From NCBI RefSeq assembly GCF_001612555.1, contig NZ_CP015111.1:186001-250000 (forward strand): DNA of 64,000 nt, in the 5' to 3' direction. The notes under the pieces are model-generated. The model worked only from the letters and a program-made list of their open reading frames with translations. It was not told the DNA's origin and did no database searches. This document shows positions 49,146-59,051 of this stretch, one piece after another. Made by a program: the position numbers and the translations under genes. The DNA is from Acinetobacter sp. TGL-Y2. GTDB taxonomy: Bacteria; Pseudomonadota; Gammaproteobacteria; Pseudomonadales; Moraxellaceae. The first letter of the stretch is position 1; each line of letters opens with the position of its first letter.

Positions 49146-52100
49146 TTAATCCTCAATCTTGCCAAATGAAATGTAAGGAACTCCATTACTATCAATGGCG
49201 ATAAGTTGATCTTTATATTTTTTAAGTTCAGGCTTTAAAGAGCTACCTTGCTGGTCGATGTATGCCAATAGGCTATTGATTTCTACTGCCAGACGCGCAA
49301 GTTTGCCTAAAGCGGCTTTAGGGATGCTATAACCGGCATGAATAGACCCTTTAATTTTTAGTCGGGATTTATGGTCTCTAGAGAGTGCATTTAGCTTACG
49401 ATTGACCGCTTCGAATAGCTCTTTAACTTTTGGTTCTGTCCATAGTTCAACATCAAGTGTTTTGTATAAGCTTTCTTCTTGGGACTCTATTAAATCGATA
49501 CACTCAATCACACCGATCTGATCATAAATATCCACCGCTTTCTTGCTTGAATACTTCTCTTGTCTGATGCCCCAAAGATTATGTTGCCCTTGCTTTTGAT
49601 AGATGGCCATTTGCTCATATACGTTAAAGAGCTTGTAGATACTTTCTTTCTTGATTGAAAGCTTTCTCGAATTTGCATCAAGGGTAAACTCACCACCTTG
49701 GTAATTCTTACTCTTAGCAAATTTGAGCATTTTTAAGAAAGTTAGTTCCAGTGTTTCAGCTACTGCATTCACTTGAGAGCGTGAATAATCTAAAACCTTA
49801 ATATCATTGCGTTTGATATGTACAGCGTAATTATGAAGACGTCCTTTTTCTTCATTATTAATATTTGCTGGAATAACTTTGTCTGCATCCTTCGGAGACA
49901 GGCGCAATCGCAACACTTGAACATCACGGTCAATATAATAATTTGCGTCAATACTGCTTCTGTTCTCAATTTTGCTCAGGACTTCTTTTAAGTCTTTCTG
50001 ATCAGCGCCGTATAACCTTTCAATAATTAAATCAGCTTTGCTCGTTGCTTCTTTTGTATCAAGCTGAACATCCGTTGCTTTTTGATCATTTGTACTATCT
50101 GTAGTAGCTACTGTGGGTTCGATTGGGGCTTCAACAGCGCCTTCGTCTATATCATCAGTAAGGGCTTCGTTTAGTTGCTGTAGAATGTCTGCCTCTGATT
50201 GCTCTTGTTGCTTTTCTTCCTTGGCAATTACAGCTTTAACTACCGCACGTTCTTTTTTATCCTTCTCCATTTCTGCAAACTGTTCTTCCAATACTTTTGC
50301 ATACTCAGTATGGGGGATAGCGCGTGAAATGCTTGGTCCCATGATACGTGGTACGGCATTGGATTCTTGATTCAGCTGAATAATGTCCTTGAACATTTGA
50401 GACGCATACATCACCAATGAACTATCGATGGTCAGCTCAGGGTTATTCTTACCAAAATCCCATTTAATAGCGAATAGCTCACCGCTGCAGAAAATATCAT
50501 AGGTTTCTATCTGGCTATTTTCTTTTAGCTTACGCATGGCAAGAAGGTTCATTTTCTTCAATGCGTTGTAGAGTGCATTTAATGCTTTATCAAATTCATA
50601 CGAATTTGCTAATTTTGGATATTTTTCAGCAAATCGGCCGTTAAATTTCGGGATTAGAGAATCCACATCGATATAGATCAGATCATTGCGAATGATACCG
50701 ATACGGGTTTGAGTATTGGTCGTATTAAACCGGTTCTTTTCATGAAATAAACGAGAAAGTAGAGAAATAATATCTGTATCGTTATATGGCGATGCGGTCG
50801 ATACAACGGTAGATTTAACTACGCGAGTAACTGGAGGTGCTAAGTGTTGTGTTTTCGCTTCCCTAAAGAATTCACATAAGGCAACAGCTTCTTCCAAGGT
50901 GTTATGCATCTTCCCATTACTGTCATAAGAAATAGGCATGTTTAATACGCTTATCTTACCGTTTAACTCTGCTTCATCTCGTTTTAAGTAAATGTCAAAC
51001 ATATTACGGGCGTTCCATAAAATACGCTTATCCCGCAAGTTAAGACCTAACTCTGATTTATCTAGTTTATCTGTCTCATCCTTACTTAAGAGTTCTGCTA
51101 CCCTTGGGTCAAGAATATTCAATGCGCGGTTAGAGCGAAACTCAAACCAGCTACAGAAGGGGAATAACGCCGTGAAGATCAATAATTGGTATTGAGAAAA
51201 ATCAAATGTGCCAACGGGCTTAATTTTTGGAGTCGTGCTTACAATCCCTTCATACTTAAACTTAGGGATGTACTCCAATACTTTCTCAATCATCTCATCG
51301 ATTTGGTTGCGTAGTAATTGAGCTTCTGCCTTTAATTTGATTTCCTTGGCTTTGAGTTCTGCAGTGGTGATAAATTTCTTACCATTCCATGTATCATCAT
51401 TCGGGTCAGCTGGTGCTTTATTGACGACTACTAACTTTCCTTTTTGGATTGTATCTTGTAGCGCATGTATTTTGTGATTGACGATATAACTGTATAAAGC
51501 ATCGAACTGTGGTTTATAAAATAAGATTCCCTTATCGATTGCACGGCTCTCATCTTTCTCATCAATTTCATCTGGTGCAACAAAGCCATCATTTGCTTCT
51601 TTAGCCCATTCTTCTTCACTTTGGTTACTATCAACCACTATGGCAGCATCAATGTCTGATTCAGCATCGAGCGCCTTGATTATTATGTTGGTGTTTTCTG
51701 ATTCCTTTTCATTTGAACTATTTTCTTCCAATTCTTCATGAATTAATAATTCTTTAACTACCTGAACCGAATCATTTAGTGCTTTTTCAATGTTTTTTTC
51801 GATAGGTATATTAATTTCATAGTCATTTAATGGCGTTGAATTGATTAGCAATTGTTTTGGTAAAATATTATGAAAAGGAATATGGCCTCCTACCGTAAAT
51901 TTCATCCCATCTTCAACCACCTCATGAGTGATCTTCTTCTTCGCATCTTCACGCGATTTAGAGTGGCTTGATGTGATAAATAGCAGAAATCCACACGCTA
52001 TACCTATAAATACACTCCATCCAATCACTGTGTAGATCATTGTGTCTACCAGTGAAACACCAACTTTTCTGGTTTCTAATATAAAGAATATAAGTGACCA

Positions 52101-52151
52101 GAAAGCGATGATATAGAGTGCTTTGTAAAAAAGTTCAAAAGTTTTATACAT
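49146..52151 (-). CDS. Large membrane-anchored protein upstream of TraD, 1001 aa
   Basis: Two membrane segments at the N-terminus (residues 8-27 and 38-60), then about 930 residues of soluble, largely helical domain with an acidic linker (residues 150-205) and a charged coiled coil around residues 620-690. No relaxase histidine cluster, HD pair or Walker motif was recognised. The position just before TraD is where a relaxase (TraI) often stands, so a divergent transfer-initiation or docking protein is possible. Looks intact; stop is four bases before the TraD start. Confidence 0.65.
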   Translation of the reverse strand: MYKTFELFYKALYIIAFWSLIFFILETRKVGVSLVDTMIYTVIGWSVFIGIACGFLLFITSSHSKSREDAKKKITHEVVEDGMKFTVGGHIPFHNILPKQLLINSTPLNDYEINIPIEKNIEKALNDSVQVVKELLIHEELEENSSNEKESENTNIIIKALDAESDIDAAIVVDSNQSEEEWAKEANDGFVAPDEIDEKDESRAIDKGILFYKPQFDALYSYIVNHKIHALQDTIQKGKLVVVNKAPADPNDDTWNGKKFITTAELKAKEIKLKAEAQLLRNQIDEMIEKVLEYIPKFKYEGIVSTTPKIKPVGTFDFSQYQLLIFTALFPFCSWFEFRSNRALNILDPRVAELLSKDETDKLDKSELGLNLRDKRILWNARNMFDIYLKRDEAELNGKISVLNMPISYDSNGKMHNTLEEAVALCEFFREAKTQHLAPPVTRVVKSTVVSTASPYNDTDIISLLSRLFHEKNRFNTTNTQTRIGIIRNDLIYIDVDSLIPKFNGRFAEKYPKLANSYEFDKALNALYNALKKMNLLAMRKLKENSQIETYDIFCSGELFAIKWDFGKNNPELTIDSSLVMYASQMFKDIIQLNQESNAVPRIMGPSISRAIPHTEYAKVLEEQFAEMEKDKKERAVVKAVIAKEEKQQEQSEADILQQLNEALTDDIDEGAVEAPIEPTVATTDSTNDQKATDVQLDTKEATSKADLIIERLYGADQKDLKEVLSKIENRSSIDANYYIDRDVQVLRLRLSPKDADKVIPANINNEEKGRLHNYAVHIKRNDIKVLDYSRSQVNAVAETLELTFLKMLKFAKSKNYQGGEFTLDANSRKLSIKKESIYKLFNVYEQMAIYQKQGQHNLWGIRQEKYSSKKAVDIYDQIGVIECIDLIESQEESLYKTLDVELWTEPKVKELFEAVNRKLNALSRDHKSRLKIKGSIHAGYSIPKAALGKLARLAVEINSLLAYIDQQGSSLKPELKKYKDQLIAIDSNGVPYISFGKIED

Positions 52152-52253
52152 AGCAATAATGTTTTATTTAAGAATTAATCATTATCGATTATAGAAAAAT
52201 ACTAATAATAAATATAGAATCATTTATTATTTATTAATGGGAAAGTTTTTCTA
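52152..52253. promoter_or_regulatory. Divergent promoter region
   Basis: 100 bp of very AT-rich sequence between the traD operon (leftward) and the Sel1 operon (rightward). Several TATAAT-like sequences are present; no shared motif. Confidence 0.45.
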
Positions 52254-53246
52254 ATGTTTATCCCAAAAAGAAACGTTATAAAAGGTGCTTTCTTTGGTGC
52301 ATTGCTGGTATTGGGTACGCAATTCCATACTTTTGCTGCATCGTCAGGGCCAACGTCCGATAAACTACTTGATCGCCCTAACTGGCTACCTGAATTACCT
52401 AAAATCAATAACGGTAAATTTGCCTTAGACTCAACTCGTTATATCGAGCTAAGAAAGCGAATTATCGAAAAACACGACAAAACAGCTGTTAAAGAGCTTT
52501 ATGCACTTGCCCAAAAAAACCATATCCCATCTATCGTCCTTATGGGCTACATTTACGACAATGACGTTAAAGTTGTTAAAGTGAATCACACTACTGCAGC
52601 GCAATATTGGGCCGTTGGAGCTAAAGCCGGTGATGCAGCATCGCTCTATAATTTAGGTGTTCTTTACCTGAATGGTCGCGGTGTACCGCGTAATTTAGAT
52701 ACTGCAGATAAGCTATTAAAAATAGCATCTGATAAAGGGTTAATGCGCTCAAACTATGTGTTAGGTCAGCTGTTTGAAGAAAGAAAACAATATACGATGG
52801 CCATTACACAATATGCGAAATGCTTACCGGCCAAGTCACTTCCTCAATGTAAAACACGTTATGCCATACTTCATGTTACCCGTATTAAGATGACACCTAA
52901 TCAAGCGAAAAATATCGTTAATATTCTGGCCTCAACATCACGCCAAGGCGATTTAGAAGCAACATACACTTTGGCGCGTTTGGCTGCAGAGGGGATTGTC
53001 TTAAACAAGTCTCCTACCACCATGGTTTATTATCTAGAAGCGATGGTCAAATACCCGAACTCAACGCCGTATTATAAGAAATTAGCGCTGAATATGTATA
53101 AGGCATACCGTCCTACAGAACAGGAAATTAAGCAGGGTAAAGAAAATTACCGTATAGGTAACGCGGGTGGTGTTTCGATTGCTTCTTCATTCAGAAATAT
53201 CAACGTTAAAGAAACTATCATTGATGCAGGGAACGTCTACGAATGA
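52254..53246 (+). CDS. Sel1-repeat periplasmic protein, 330 aa
   Basis: Signal peptide (ends THTFAAS-like, residues 1-28), then Sel1 repeats: AAQYWAVGAKAGDAASLYNL, GVLYLNGRGVPRNLDTADKL and LARLAAEGIVLNKSPTTMVY. Such TPR-like proteins act as scaffolds in the envelope. It overlaps the following gene by 4 bp, so both are probably made together. Relation to transfer is likely from position only. Confidence 0.8.
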   Translation: MFIPKRNVIKGAFFGALLVLGTQFHTFAASSGPTSDKLLDRPNWLPELPKINNGKFALDSTRYIELRKRIIEKHDKTAVKELYALAQKNHIPSIVLMGYIYDNDVKVVKVNHTTAAQYWAVGAKAGDAASLYNLGVLYLNGRGVPRNLDTADKLLKIASDKGLMRSNYVLGQLFEERKQYTMAITQYAKCLPAKSLPQCKTRYAILHVTRIKMTPNQAKNIVNILASTSRQGDLEATYTLARLAAEGIVLNKSPTTMVYYLEAMVKYPNSTPYYKKLALNMYKAYRPTEQEIKQGKENYRIGNAGGVSIASSFRNINVKETIIDAGNVYE

Positions 53247-53932
53247 GTTTAATTCTAAGCGAATGCATGTTCTTGGTTAGCGTAAATAAAACACATGTTC
53301 TTTCGGCCATTATGCTTCCAAACACCAAGCACATTAAGTCCGAAGATCAGCTAATCAAAATCAAGAATAAGATGAATGACGTTATTGCTTTTCATTCTAC
53401 GCAAAAGGTCACAACGGGCCGTCTTTGCTTGATGAATAGTGATAGCAAAATAGTCAGTATGTGGCTGAATTCACCAAGTAAACCTGATTCCATCAAAGGT
53501 AGTAACTTTAGGCTCCAAAAATGTAGAAAACGTTTCAACCAATATGATCTGATGGATGACTCTGGTGAGATTAGACTTCATGAGCGTCAACAAGAATACC
53601 TAAACTCAAAACTTTTATTTCACGCTTGGGCCGCAGTACACAATGGTCATGTGGTTGGTCTAATTGCTCATCCGCTAATTAAAAATAGCATTCAGCACGA
53701 CACTGCGTTTGAACGCTATAAATCCCTAGCAAGACAGGCTTTGCAGACGTTTGGTTATGTTGTGGCATGTGATGTCGTTATCACAGATACAGACGAAATC
53801 AAGGTCTATAACATTCATGAAAGCTATGAACGTAAAGGGAAGAAATACCCATATTTTACTAGACGACTACCTACAACGAGTCACTTAAGTTTTAAGTATT
53901 CGGCCCAAGTTGAATTTGATATCGCCGTATAG
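53243..53932 (+). CDS. Hypothetical cytoplasmic protein, 229 aa
   Basis: Mixed alpha/beta, basic, no signal peptide or membrane segment. Noted blocks: ITDTDEIKVYNIHESYERKG near the C-terminus and LLFHAWAAVHNGHVVGLIAH in the middle. Family unknown to me. Cotranslated with the Sel1 protein. Confidence 0.65.
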   Translation: MSLILSECMFLVSVNKTHVLSAIMLPNTKHIKSEDQLIKIKNKMNDVIAFHSTQKVTTGRLCLMNSDSKIVSMWLNSPSKPDSIKGSNFRLQKCRKRFNQYDLMDDSGEIRLHERQQEYLNSKLLFHAWAAVHNGHVVGLIAHPLIKNSIQHDTAFERYKSLARQALQTFGYVVACDVVITDTDEIKVYNIHESYERKGKKYPYFTRRLPTTSHLSFKYSAQVEFDIAV

Positions 53933-53948
53933 TTAAAAAGGAATTGTT

Positions 53949-54335
53949 ATGAAAGAATTTATTCTACCAGCGCTTATGGTTCTATTCACAGTAGGAACAA
54001 GTACTTCCCATGCAAAGCAAAACTCAGATATGGATTTCGCACCACTAGAGCATGAAACGACTGCTTTTACTTTTAAAGATTGTAACGGCAAAGAATTTAA
54101 TACTCAGAATCCCGAAGACATTCAGACCTCGAATATTAAATGTGTATATGAAGGCATTATCGCAACTAAGTTTGATGTTAACGGTGTACAAAAGAGTATC
54201 AGCGAAATGACAGTTAAAGAACTTGATCTTTACCGTGCTAGTGTTGTTGATGTTCGTGCGCTATTTGCCGTAACTTTTTATGACACCATGCATAGTCCTG
54301 AACTCATTCATCAAATCTACCCTATAGAAAAATAA
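53949..54335 (+). CDS. Small exported protein, 128 aa, paralogue of the next gene
   Basis: Signal peptide (ends SHA), then DCNGKEFNTQNPED and the ending SEMTVKELDLYRASVV. The 150-aa protein at 54389 shows the same order (DCKGKEFVADKY, NEMSAMELTVFMGDAL), so they are duplicates. Two Cys in each (residue about 50 and about 73) are conserved and probably bonded. Function unknown. Confidence 0.7.
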   Translation: MKEFILPALMVLFTVGTSTSHAKQNSDMDFAPLEHETTAFTFKDCNGKEFNTQNPEDIQTSNIKCVYEGIIATKFDVNGVQKSISEMTVKELDLYRASVVDVRALFAVTFYDTMHSPELIHQIYPIEK

Positions 54336-54388
54336 CCACATCATATATTCAGTCGGATGCTGTTGCAGAAAACTGTGAGGAATTAAAC

Positions 54389-54841
54389 ATGTTGATTAAA
54401 CCGTTAAAAATGCTCATTACAGCGGGTATTCTGGTAGCGTTTGCTTCAACATCGGCTATGGCTGAAAAGACCAATTACGGCATTAAATATAAGGACTGCA
54501 AGGGGAAGGAGTTTGTAGCTGATAAGTACCTATACAGCATCAAAGACTTCACTGGCCAATTTAATGAATGTGAAATGGATGGTATTAAAAACACTAAGTT
54601 TGAAATTAAGTCTGCAGGCAAAAAAAAGAAAGTTTCTGTAAATGAAATGAGTGCCATGGAATTAACTGTTTTTATGGGTGATGCCTTACTTGCCGATGAC
54701 AAACATGCAATTGTTGCTGGTCGTGTATTGAATACAGAATTGGCATTGAGAAAAACACGTTTTATTCAGAACTTTGCAAGCCAACAGTCGGCGCTTGGAA
54801 ATACTGAGTTGCAGCCATACTTAAGAGATTATTTTGAATAA
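54389..54841 (+). CDS. Small exported protein, 150 aa, paralogue of the previous gene
   Basis: Signal peptide (ends SAMA), DCKGKEFVADKY, conserved second Cys (NECEMDG), and a basic loop. It has a longer C-terminal helix than its paralogue. Probably periplasmic. The pair follows the Sel1 operon and may be part of it. Confidence 0.7.
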   Translation: MLIKPLKMLITAGILVAFASTSAMAEKTNYGIKYKDCKGKEFVADKYLYSIKDFTGQFNECEMDGIKNTKFEIKSAGKKKKVSVNEMSAMELTVFMGDALLADDKHAIVAGRVLNTELALRKTRFIQNFASQQSALGNTELQPYLRDYFE

Positions 54842-54946
54842 CATGTAATAACCATTACACACGCGGTTTTCATGGGTAAGGTCATTATTAAGATTTCGGA
54901 CTTTAATTCAGAGTTTATTAAAAAAATCATCGCTATATATAAATGA

Positions 54947-54975
54947 AAGACAGAAAGCTCACTTAATGGGCTTTT
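54947..54975 (+). terminator. Terminator after the exported pair
   Basis: AAAGCTCACTTAATGGGCTTT hairpin, followed by TTTGTTTT. Confidence 0.75.
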
Positions 54976-55006
54976 TGTTTTATTATATATTTTTGGATAT
55001 TGCAAT

Positions 55007-55531
55007 ATGATTTTCAATATTTTTAAAAGAAACATTTTAGTCATTATTCTCTCAATAATTTTGTTCATAATTTATGAATTTTCAGTATTTCAATATCTAT
55101 CAGATGTGACTAATCCAATATTCTTAACAAGAACATTCCAATTTTTACTTGTGTTCTCATTTTATTATATATTTAAAAATAAATATTCTACTTTTAGTTT
55201 TAAACTACTTGAAATTACCACAACGCTTTTAATTTTTATTACCGCTGTATATGTTGCAACTATAATGAAATATATTTTAAGCAGCATGATAGGAGAGATA
55301 AGCAATGAACCGGAACTTGTATTGTTTTTTGGTAGTGATTTCATTGACTTAATTAATAATAAGTATTTTGGTTATTCCTCCTATTTTATTAGTTCGGTCG
55401 GGATTCTACGAATACTGCTATATAAAAAAATCACAAACTATTTATACAATCACTGTTTAAATGAGAGTGATAAAATAAATACATGCCCCTCATGTAATCA
55501 AAATATATCTGAACCGAATAAAATTATTTAA
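55007..55531 (+). CDS. Membrane protein with C-terminal Cys pair, 174 aa
   Basis: Four hydrophobic segments (residues 7-25, 38-58, 68-90 and 120-140), then a cytoplasmic tail CPSCNQNISE that is half of a zinc ribbon, perhaps completed by dimerisation. No family recognised. Start ATG 55007. Base composition is more AT-rich than the neighbouring transfer genes, which may indicate separate origin. Confidence 0.6.
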   Translation: MIFNIFKRNILVIILSIILFIIYEFSVFQYLSDVTNPIFLTRTFQFLLVFSFYYIFKNKYSTFSFKLLEITTTLLIFITAVYVATIMKYILSSMIGEISNEPELVLFFGSDFIDLINNKYFGYSSYFISSVGILRILLYKKITNYLYNHCLNESDKINTCPSCNQNISEPNKII

Positions 55532-55549
55532 ACTTAAAAGGTGGTTTTA

Positions 55550-56200
55550 ATGAGTATTAATATGGAAAGAAATTTAGAAATTAAAAAAATACCAAGAACA
55601 ATATCTGGGAGTCTTAATGGTATATCTAAATCCAATAATAAAATCGAAAGACGTTTTGGTGCTTTTCAAATTCAAAAAGTTGGAAATAAATATGTACATA
55701 CATTAAACCATGCACCAAATGAAAACCTACAACATACAACCCTTCTTATTAAAAATGAATTATGCATTGATTTAAAAATTGGGGACGTTGTATTAATAGA
55801 AGTTATAGATTACTCGCAAACAAATTCTTTTGGGACAAAAGTAATATTGGAGCCTATTCGAATATTGAGTGTGGGAGATAAAGGGGTCAATGATTTTGAA
55901 AATTTAGAATATTCTAAATTGTTAATGGAAATTTCTTTGGATTATATAAGTAAAGGGTGGTTTTCAGGGTTTATATTAGAAACTACTGCCAAGATGTGCC
56001 TCACAGATCAGTACAAAGATAAACTCCTAGAATTTTATTATATGCTCCAAGAGTCTCGTATCAGAAATGCATTAAAAAAATATACAGCTCAACAAAAAAA
56101 ACGGCTTCATGAAGCTCCTTCATTACCTGATTTAATGAACTATATCTATTCTTTATACCAAGAGAGTATTTCTAAAGGATATGTGCAAATTACTGGATAA
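55550..56200 (+). CDS. Hypothetical protein, 216 aa, ends inside the recombination site
   Basis: ATG 55550 with AGGTGG upstream; GTG 55541 is a less likely start. The protein has an N-terminal strand-rich part (GDVVLIEVIDYSQ) and a helical C-terminal half. Its last codons (VQITG, stop) lie in the candidate attachment site 56182-56232, so the site supplies the 3' end of the gene. AT-rich. Function unknown. Confidence 0.65.
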   Translation: MSINMERNLEIKKIPRTISGSLNGISKSNNKIERRFGAFQIQKVGNKYVHTLNHAPNENLQHTTLLIKNELCIDLKIGDVVLIEVIDYSQTNSFGTKVILEPIRILSVGDKGVNDFENLEYSKLLMEISLDYISKGWFSGFILETTAKMCLTDQYKDKLLEFYYMLQESRIRNALKKYTAQQKKRLHEAPSLPDLMNYIYSLYQESISKGYVQITG

Positions 56201-56232
56201 ACCGACCACCCATTCCTGTTCCTAACGTACCA
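56182..56232. repeat. Candidate recombination/attachment site, copy 3
   Basis: TGTGCAAATTACTGGATAAA then the core CCACCCATTCCTGTTCC TAACGTACCA (56206-56232). Same orientation as copy 1 at 15519-15570. On the minus strand it holds a gene-end fragment reading YLGGTLGTGMGGRFIQ, stop, with no intact gene attached. It lies 314 bp before the integrase start. Confidence 0.65.
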
Positions 56233-56545
56233 CCCAAGTAAAAGAAAGCACCAATTAAGCTTAAAATTATTTTGGTCTCATATATTTCTCTTATGAACCT
56301 AATTTTATAAAAAATAGAATTATTCATTGGCTATTTTTTTGGATACTTGTTTGGATACTTTTTAAAACAACAAGTGTATATAATATTTCAAAACAATAAC
56401 TTATAATTTCTGTATTATGCGTACATTACGCATAATACCAACTTCAATTCTGGTGGATAAACTTTTTATATCAGGGTAATTAGCTTGCTCATTCAAATAG
56501 AGCGATTGTGCTACAAACTAACGTATTTATTGAGATCAACAGGTA
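56233..56545. other. Integrase leader region
   Basis: About 310 bp without an ORF. Contains the end fragment of a foreign reading frame on the minus strand and an inverted TGCGTAC-ATTACGCAT element near 56416-56435 that may be a promoter or operator for the integrase. Confidence 0.4.
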
Positions 56546-57736
56546 ATGTTTACGGAATCGCAGCTTAAAAAACTAAAACCCAAGAATGAACCATACCAAG
56601 TATCGTGTAATGATGGTTTAAGTCTATTTATTGAACCGAGTGGGAAAAAATATTGGAAACTCAGGTTCAATGATGCCAATGGGAAAAGGAAAATAAAAAG
56701 ACTTGGATTGTTGAGCGAATTAAGTTTACGTGCTGCTAAAAATGAAAAAGCAAAAATCATTGCTGCATTGCAAAATGAGATAGAGCAAAATTCGTCTATC
56801 ACTTTTTATAAAGTTTCTAAAGAATGGTTGGATTTTAAAAAAAAGAACTCTTTAGGGGATAAACCATTAAGCGGTGTACTGGAATTGGCAGAAAAGTTTA
56901 TTGAGAATGAGCTGGATAAAAGTTTAGGAAAAATAGATTTTAGAAATATTAGACGAACTGATCTAGTTAAATTGATTCGTAAAATAGAAAGTCGGGGAGT
57001 AAAAGAACCCTGTCGAAAAGCATGTAGTTATTTAAATCAAATATATGAATATGCAATTTCCATTGGATATATTGAATTAAATATTGCATCCAACTTAAAT
57101 AAAGTTCTAATGAAAACAAAGATTAAAAAGAACTATGCTTATTTAAATGATGTCGATGTTATTCAGTTTTATAATAACATTGGTAAATCAAATTCTTACC
57201 CAATAGTAAGAAAAGCGCTACAAATAAAATCATTAACTGGTGTCCGTGGTGCTGAATTAATTAATGCTAAAAAAGAGCATTTTGATCTTGAAAAAAGACT
57301 GTGGAACATTCCTGCAATTCAAGTTAAGCAATTTAGAAGGAAGGTTATTGAAGGGCATAAAATCCCTGATTATGTAGTACCACTTTCTAAACAAGCAGTT
57401 GAAATTATTGAGTCTGCAATGGAATGGTCAATCGGGAGTGAATACGTTTTTAATAGTCCTAAAAAGAGCAATAATCATTTACATTTCAATACAATGAATA
57501 GAGCTATAAGGTTGATGGGCTATTCAAAAGATTCTGTCACATCTCATGGGCTACGCTCAAGTATGAGTACGATTTTAAATGGGTCCGACTTATTTAAAAG
57601 TGAATGGATTGAGGCGCAACTATCACACACTGATAAAAACTCTATCCGTGGAACATATAATCATGCCGACTATTTGAAACAAAGGGCTAATATGATGCAA
57701 TGGTGGGCTGATTATCTAGAGTCAAAAACTTATTAA
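56546..57736 (+). CDS. P4-type tyrosine integrase, 396 aa
   Basis: An N-terminal arm-binding (DUF4102-like) domain (GLSLFIEPSGKKYWKLRF and KIKRLGLLSELSLRAAKNEK), a core-binding domain (residues 85-190), then the catalytic domain with Arg in TGVRGAEL (about 231), HGLRSS (about 333), HTDKNS (about 358) and Tyr in RGTYNHAD (about 369). All catalytic residues are present. It probably acts on the neighbouring 27-bp site. Such integrases move islands and integrative elements. Confidence 0.9.
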   Translation: MFTESQLKKLKPKNEPYQVSCNDGLSLFIEPSGKKYWKLRFNDANGKRKIKRLGLLSELSLRAAKNEKAKIIAALQNEIEQNSSITFYKVSKEWLDFKKKNSLGDKPLSGVLELAEKFIENELDKSLGKIDFRNIRRTDLVKLIRKIESRGVKEPCRKACSYLNQIYEYAISIGYIELNIASNLNKVLMKTKIKKNYAYLNDVDVIQFYNNIGKSNSYPIVRKALQIKSLTGVRGAELINAKKEHFDLEKRLWNIPAIQVKQFRRKVIEGHKIPDYVVPLSKQAVEIIESAMEWSIGSEYVFNSPKKSNNHLHFNTMNRAIRLMGYSKDSVTSHGLRSSMSTILNGSDLFKSEWIEAQLSHTDKNSIRGTYNHADYLKQRANMMQWWADYLESKTY

Positions 57737-57833
57737 TATTTTTGGTGTTATATTGATTTAGTTTAAATAATATTACGAATTTATTAAATATTATTTTATA
57801 GAGGTAATATTTAATAATAAGCTAGATATTTAT

Positions 57834-58952
57834 TTATGCATCAGTTCTAATAATGTGATTTGTATTATAAGTTTCCGGGTCAATGAAATTATCAAAATCT
57901 GAATAATAAGAAAATTGCTTAAGCAGTTCAATGATGGGCGTATCATAACCAGCTTTTAATATATAACTGATTTGACTTAATTCTGTACTATAATTATTTA
58001 AGACACGGAAATCTGGTCCTCTGTAGTAAATATCAACAAGCATCTGAATTGCATCATGATAGTCTTGAACAATGTTATGTTCTCGCTCAATCAACAGTAC
58101 AGCCTTATACCCACTCCAATGTTTAAAATAGTTTAAAGTTACTTTTGGTGGAATAAGTATTCCAAGTACTGCTCCTTTTTTCTTTTTCGGCTGCTTTGCC
58201 TTGACAACACCGATACCAAAATCTAAATCAGGGTGCTTTTCGTCCCAGAACTTCTCGGTTAAGAGTTGATGGCCATAGTTTCCTTCAACTTCACCGAATG
58301 CGAAAATTTTGTCACCAGTACCATCAAAATGCATTGAAAAACCGAGGGCTAAGTCTGAATTGAAGGCGACATGTTTACGATCTGTTATGATGCTTCTAGT
58401 TTTTTCTTGATCTACGAGATATGAAATTCTAGATAAAAGTGAATCTGTGCCAGCTGATTCAAAACGAAAATATTTCAATCTTTCTGCATTTTTAAAATTG
58501 TTAATATTAGCAATTCCTTCTCGGATTGCTGCAGAAACTGTTGAACCTATCGCTGAATTGAGAAAATTAATAAGAAAGTACTGGAACCCCCAGTTTCGTA
58601 AGTATGGCTCAATTGACTGCATGTAGTGATTTGAATTTCGCCCACGTAAATCTTGCAATGACCAATGCGGATAATTACTCAAAGTGCGTGGTGAATTTTG
58701 AAGGTTTACGTGATAGTGAAGACCTTGAAGGATGCTAACGAAATGGCTACACCAGTAATCGAATGGTTTTACTGACAGATCAATAGTGACCTCTCTTAAA
58801 GCGTCAAATAGGCTTGGTGTAAAAGACTCGATATGTATGTTTTGATCTGGTATATAAAGCATGTTCATGATAGCAATCCTATCGATATTTTTTAATAATT
58901 CGCCCAAATACCATTGATGCAGTATTGCTTTGATGCTTCTAAAAGCACACAA
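57834..58952 (-). CDS. Hypothetical protein, about 340-370 aa
   Basis: The frame opens at 58952; ATG near 58866 (MNMLYIPDQNIHIESF) is a more natural start. No signal peptide. Blocks such as GFSMHFDGTGDKIFAFGEVE and GILIPPKVTLNYFKHWSGYK and a basic KAKQPKKKKG loop are visible but no family was recognised. It follows the integrase in convergent orientation, so it may be cargo of the mobile element, possibly defence-related; that is a guess from place only. Confidence 0.6.
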   Translation of the reverse strand: MCAFRSIKAILHQWYLGELLKNIDRIAIMNMLYIPDQNIHIESFTPSLFDALREVTIDLSVKPFDYWCSHFVSILQGLHYHVNLQNSPRTLSNYPHWSLQDLRGRNSNHYMQSIEPYLRNWGFQYFLINFLNSAIGSTVSAAIREGIANINNFKNAERLKYFRFESAGTDSLLSRISYLVDQEKTRSIITDRKHVAFNSDLALGFSMHFDGTGDKIFAFGEVEGNYGHQLLTEKFWDEKHPDLDFGIGVVKAKQPKKKKGAVLGILIPPKVTLNYFKHWSGYKAVLLIEREHNIVQDYHDAIQMLVDIYYRGPDFRVLNNYSTELSQISYILKAGYDTPIIELLKQFSYYSDFDNFIDPETYNTNHIIRTDA

Positions 58953-59051
58953 ACTAAAAGTTTATGTTTCGTAATCTTTTTTGCTACTTCTTCTCGGTAA
59001 TTAACTTTAAGTCATAATTTTAATCTTTAAATAAACAATGTCTAGCCTAGA

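Noticed and set aside
49146..52151. Relaxase (MOB) assignment
   Set aside because: Position suggests it, but no histidine triad, catalytic Tyr motif or HD motif could be seen, so no relaxase name was given.
52152..52253. oriT
   Set aside because: The divergent region next to the coupling operon is too short and shows no inverted repeat plus nick-like sequence.
54874..54945. Very small ORF after the exported paralogues
   Set aside because: MGKVIIKISDFNSEFI and so on (24 aa) has no ribosome-binding site and ends at a terminator; not enough evidence.
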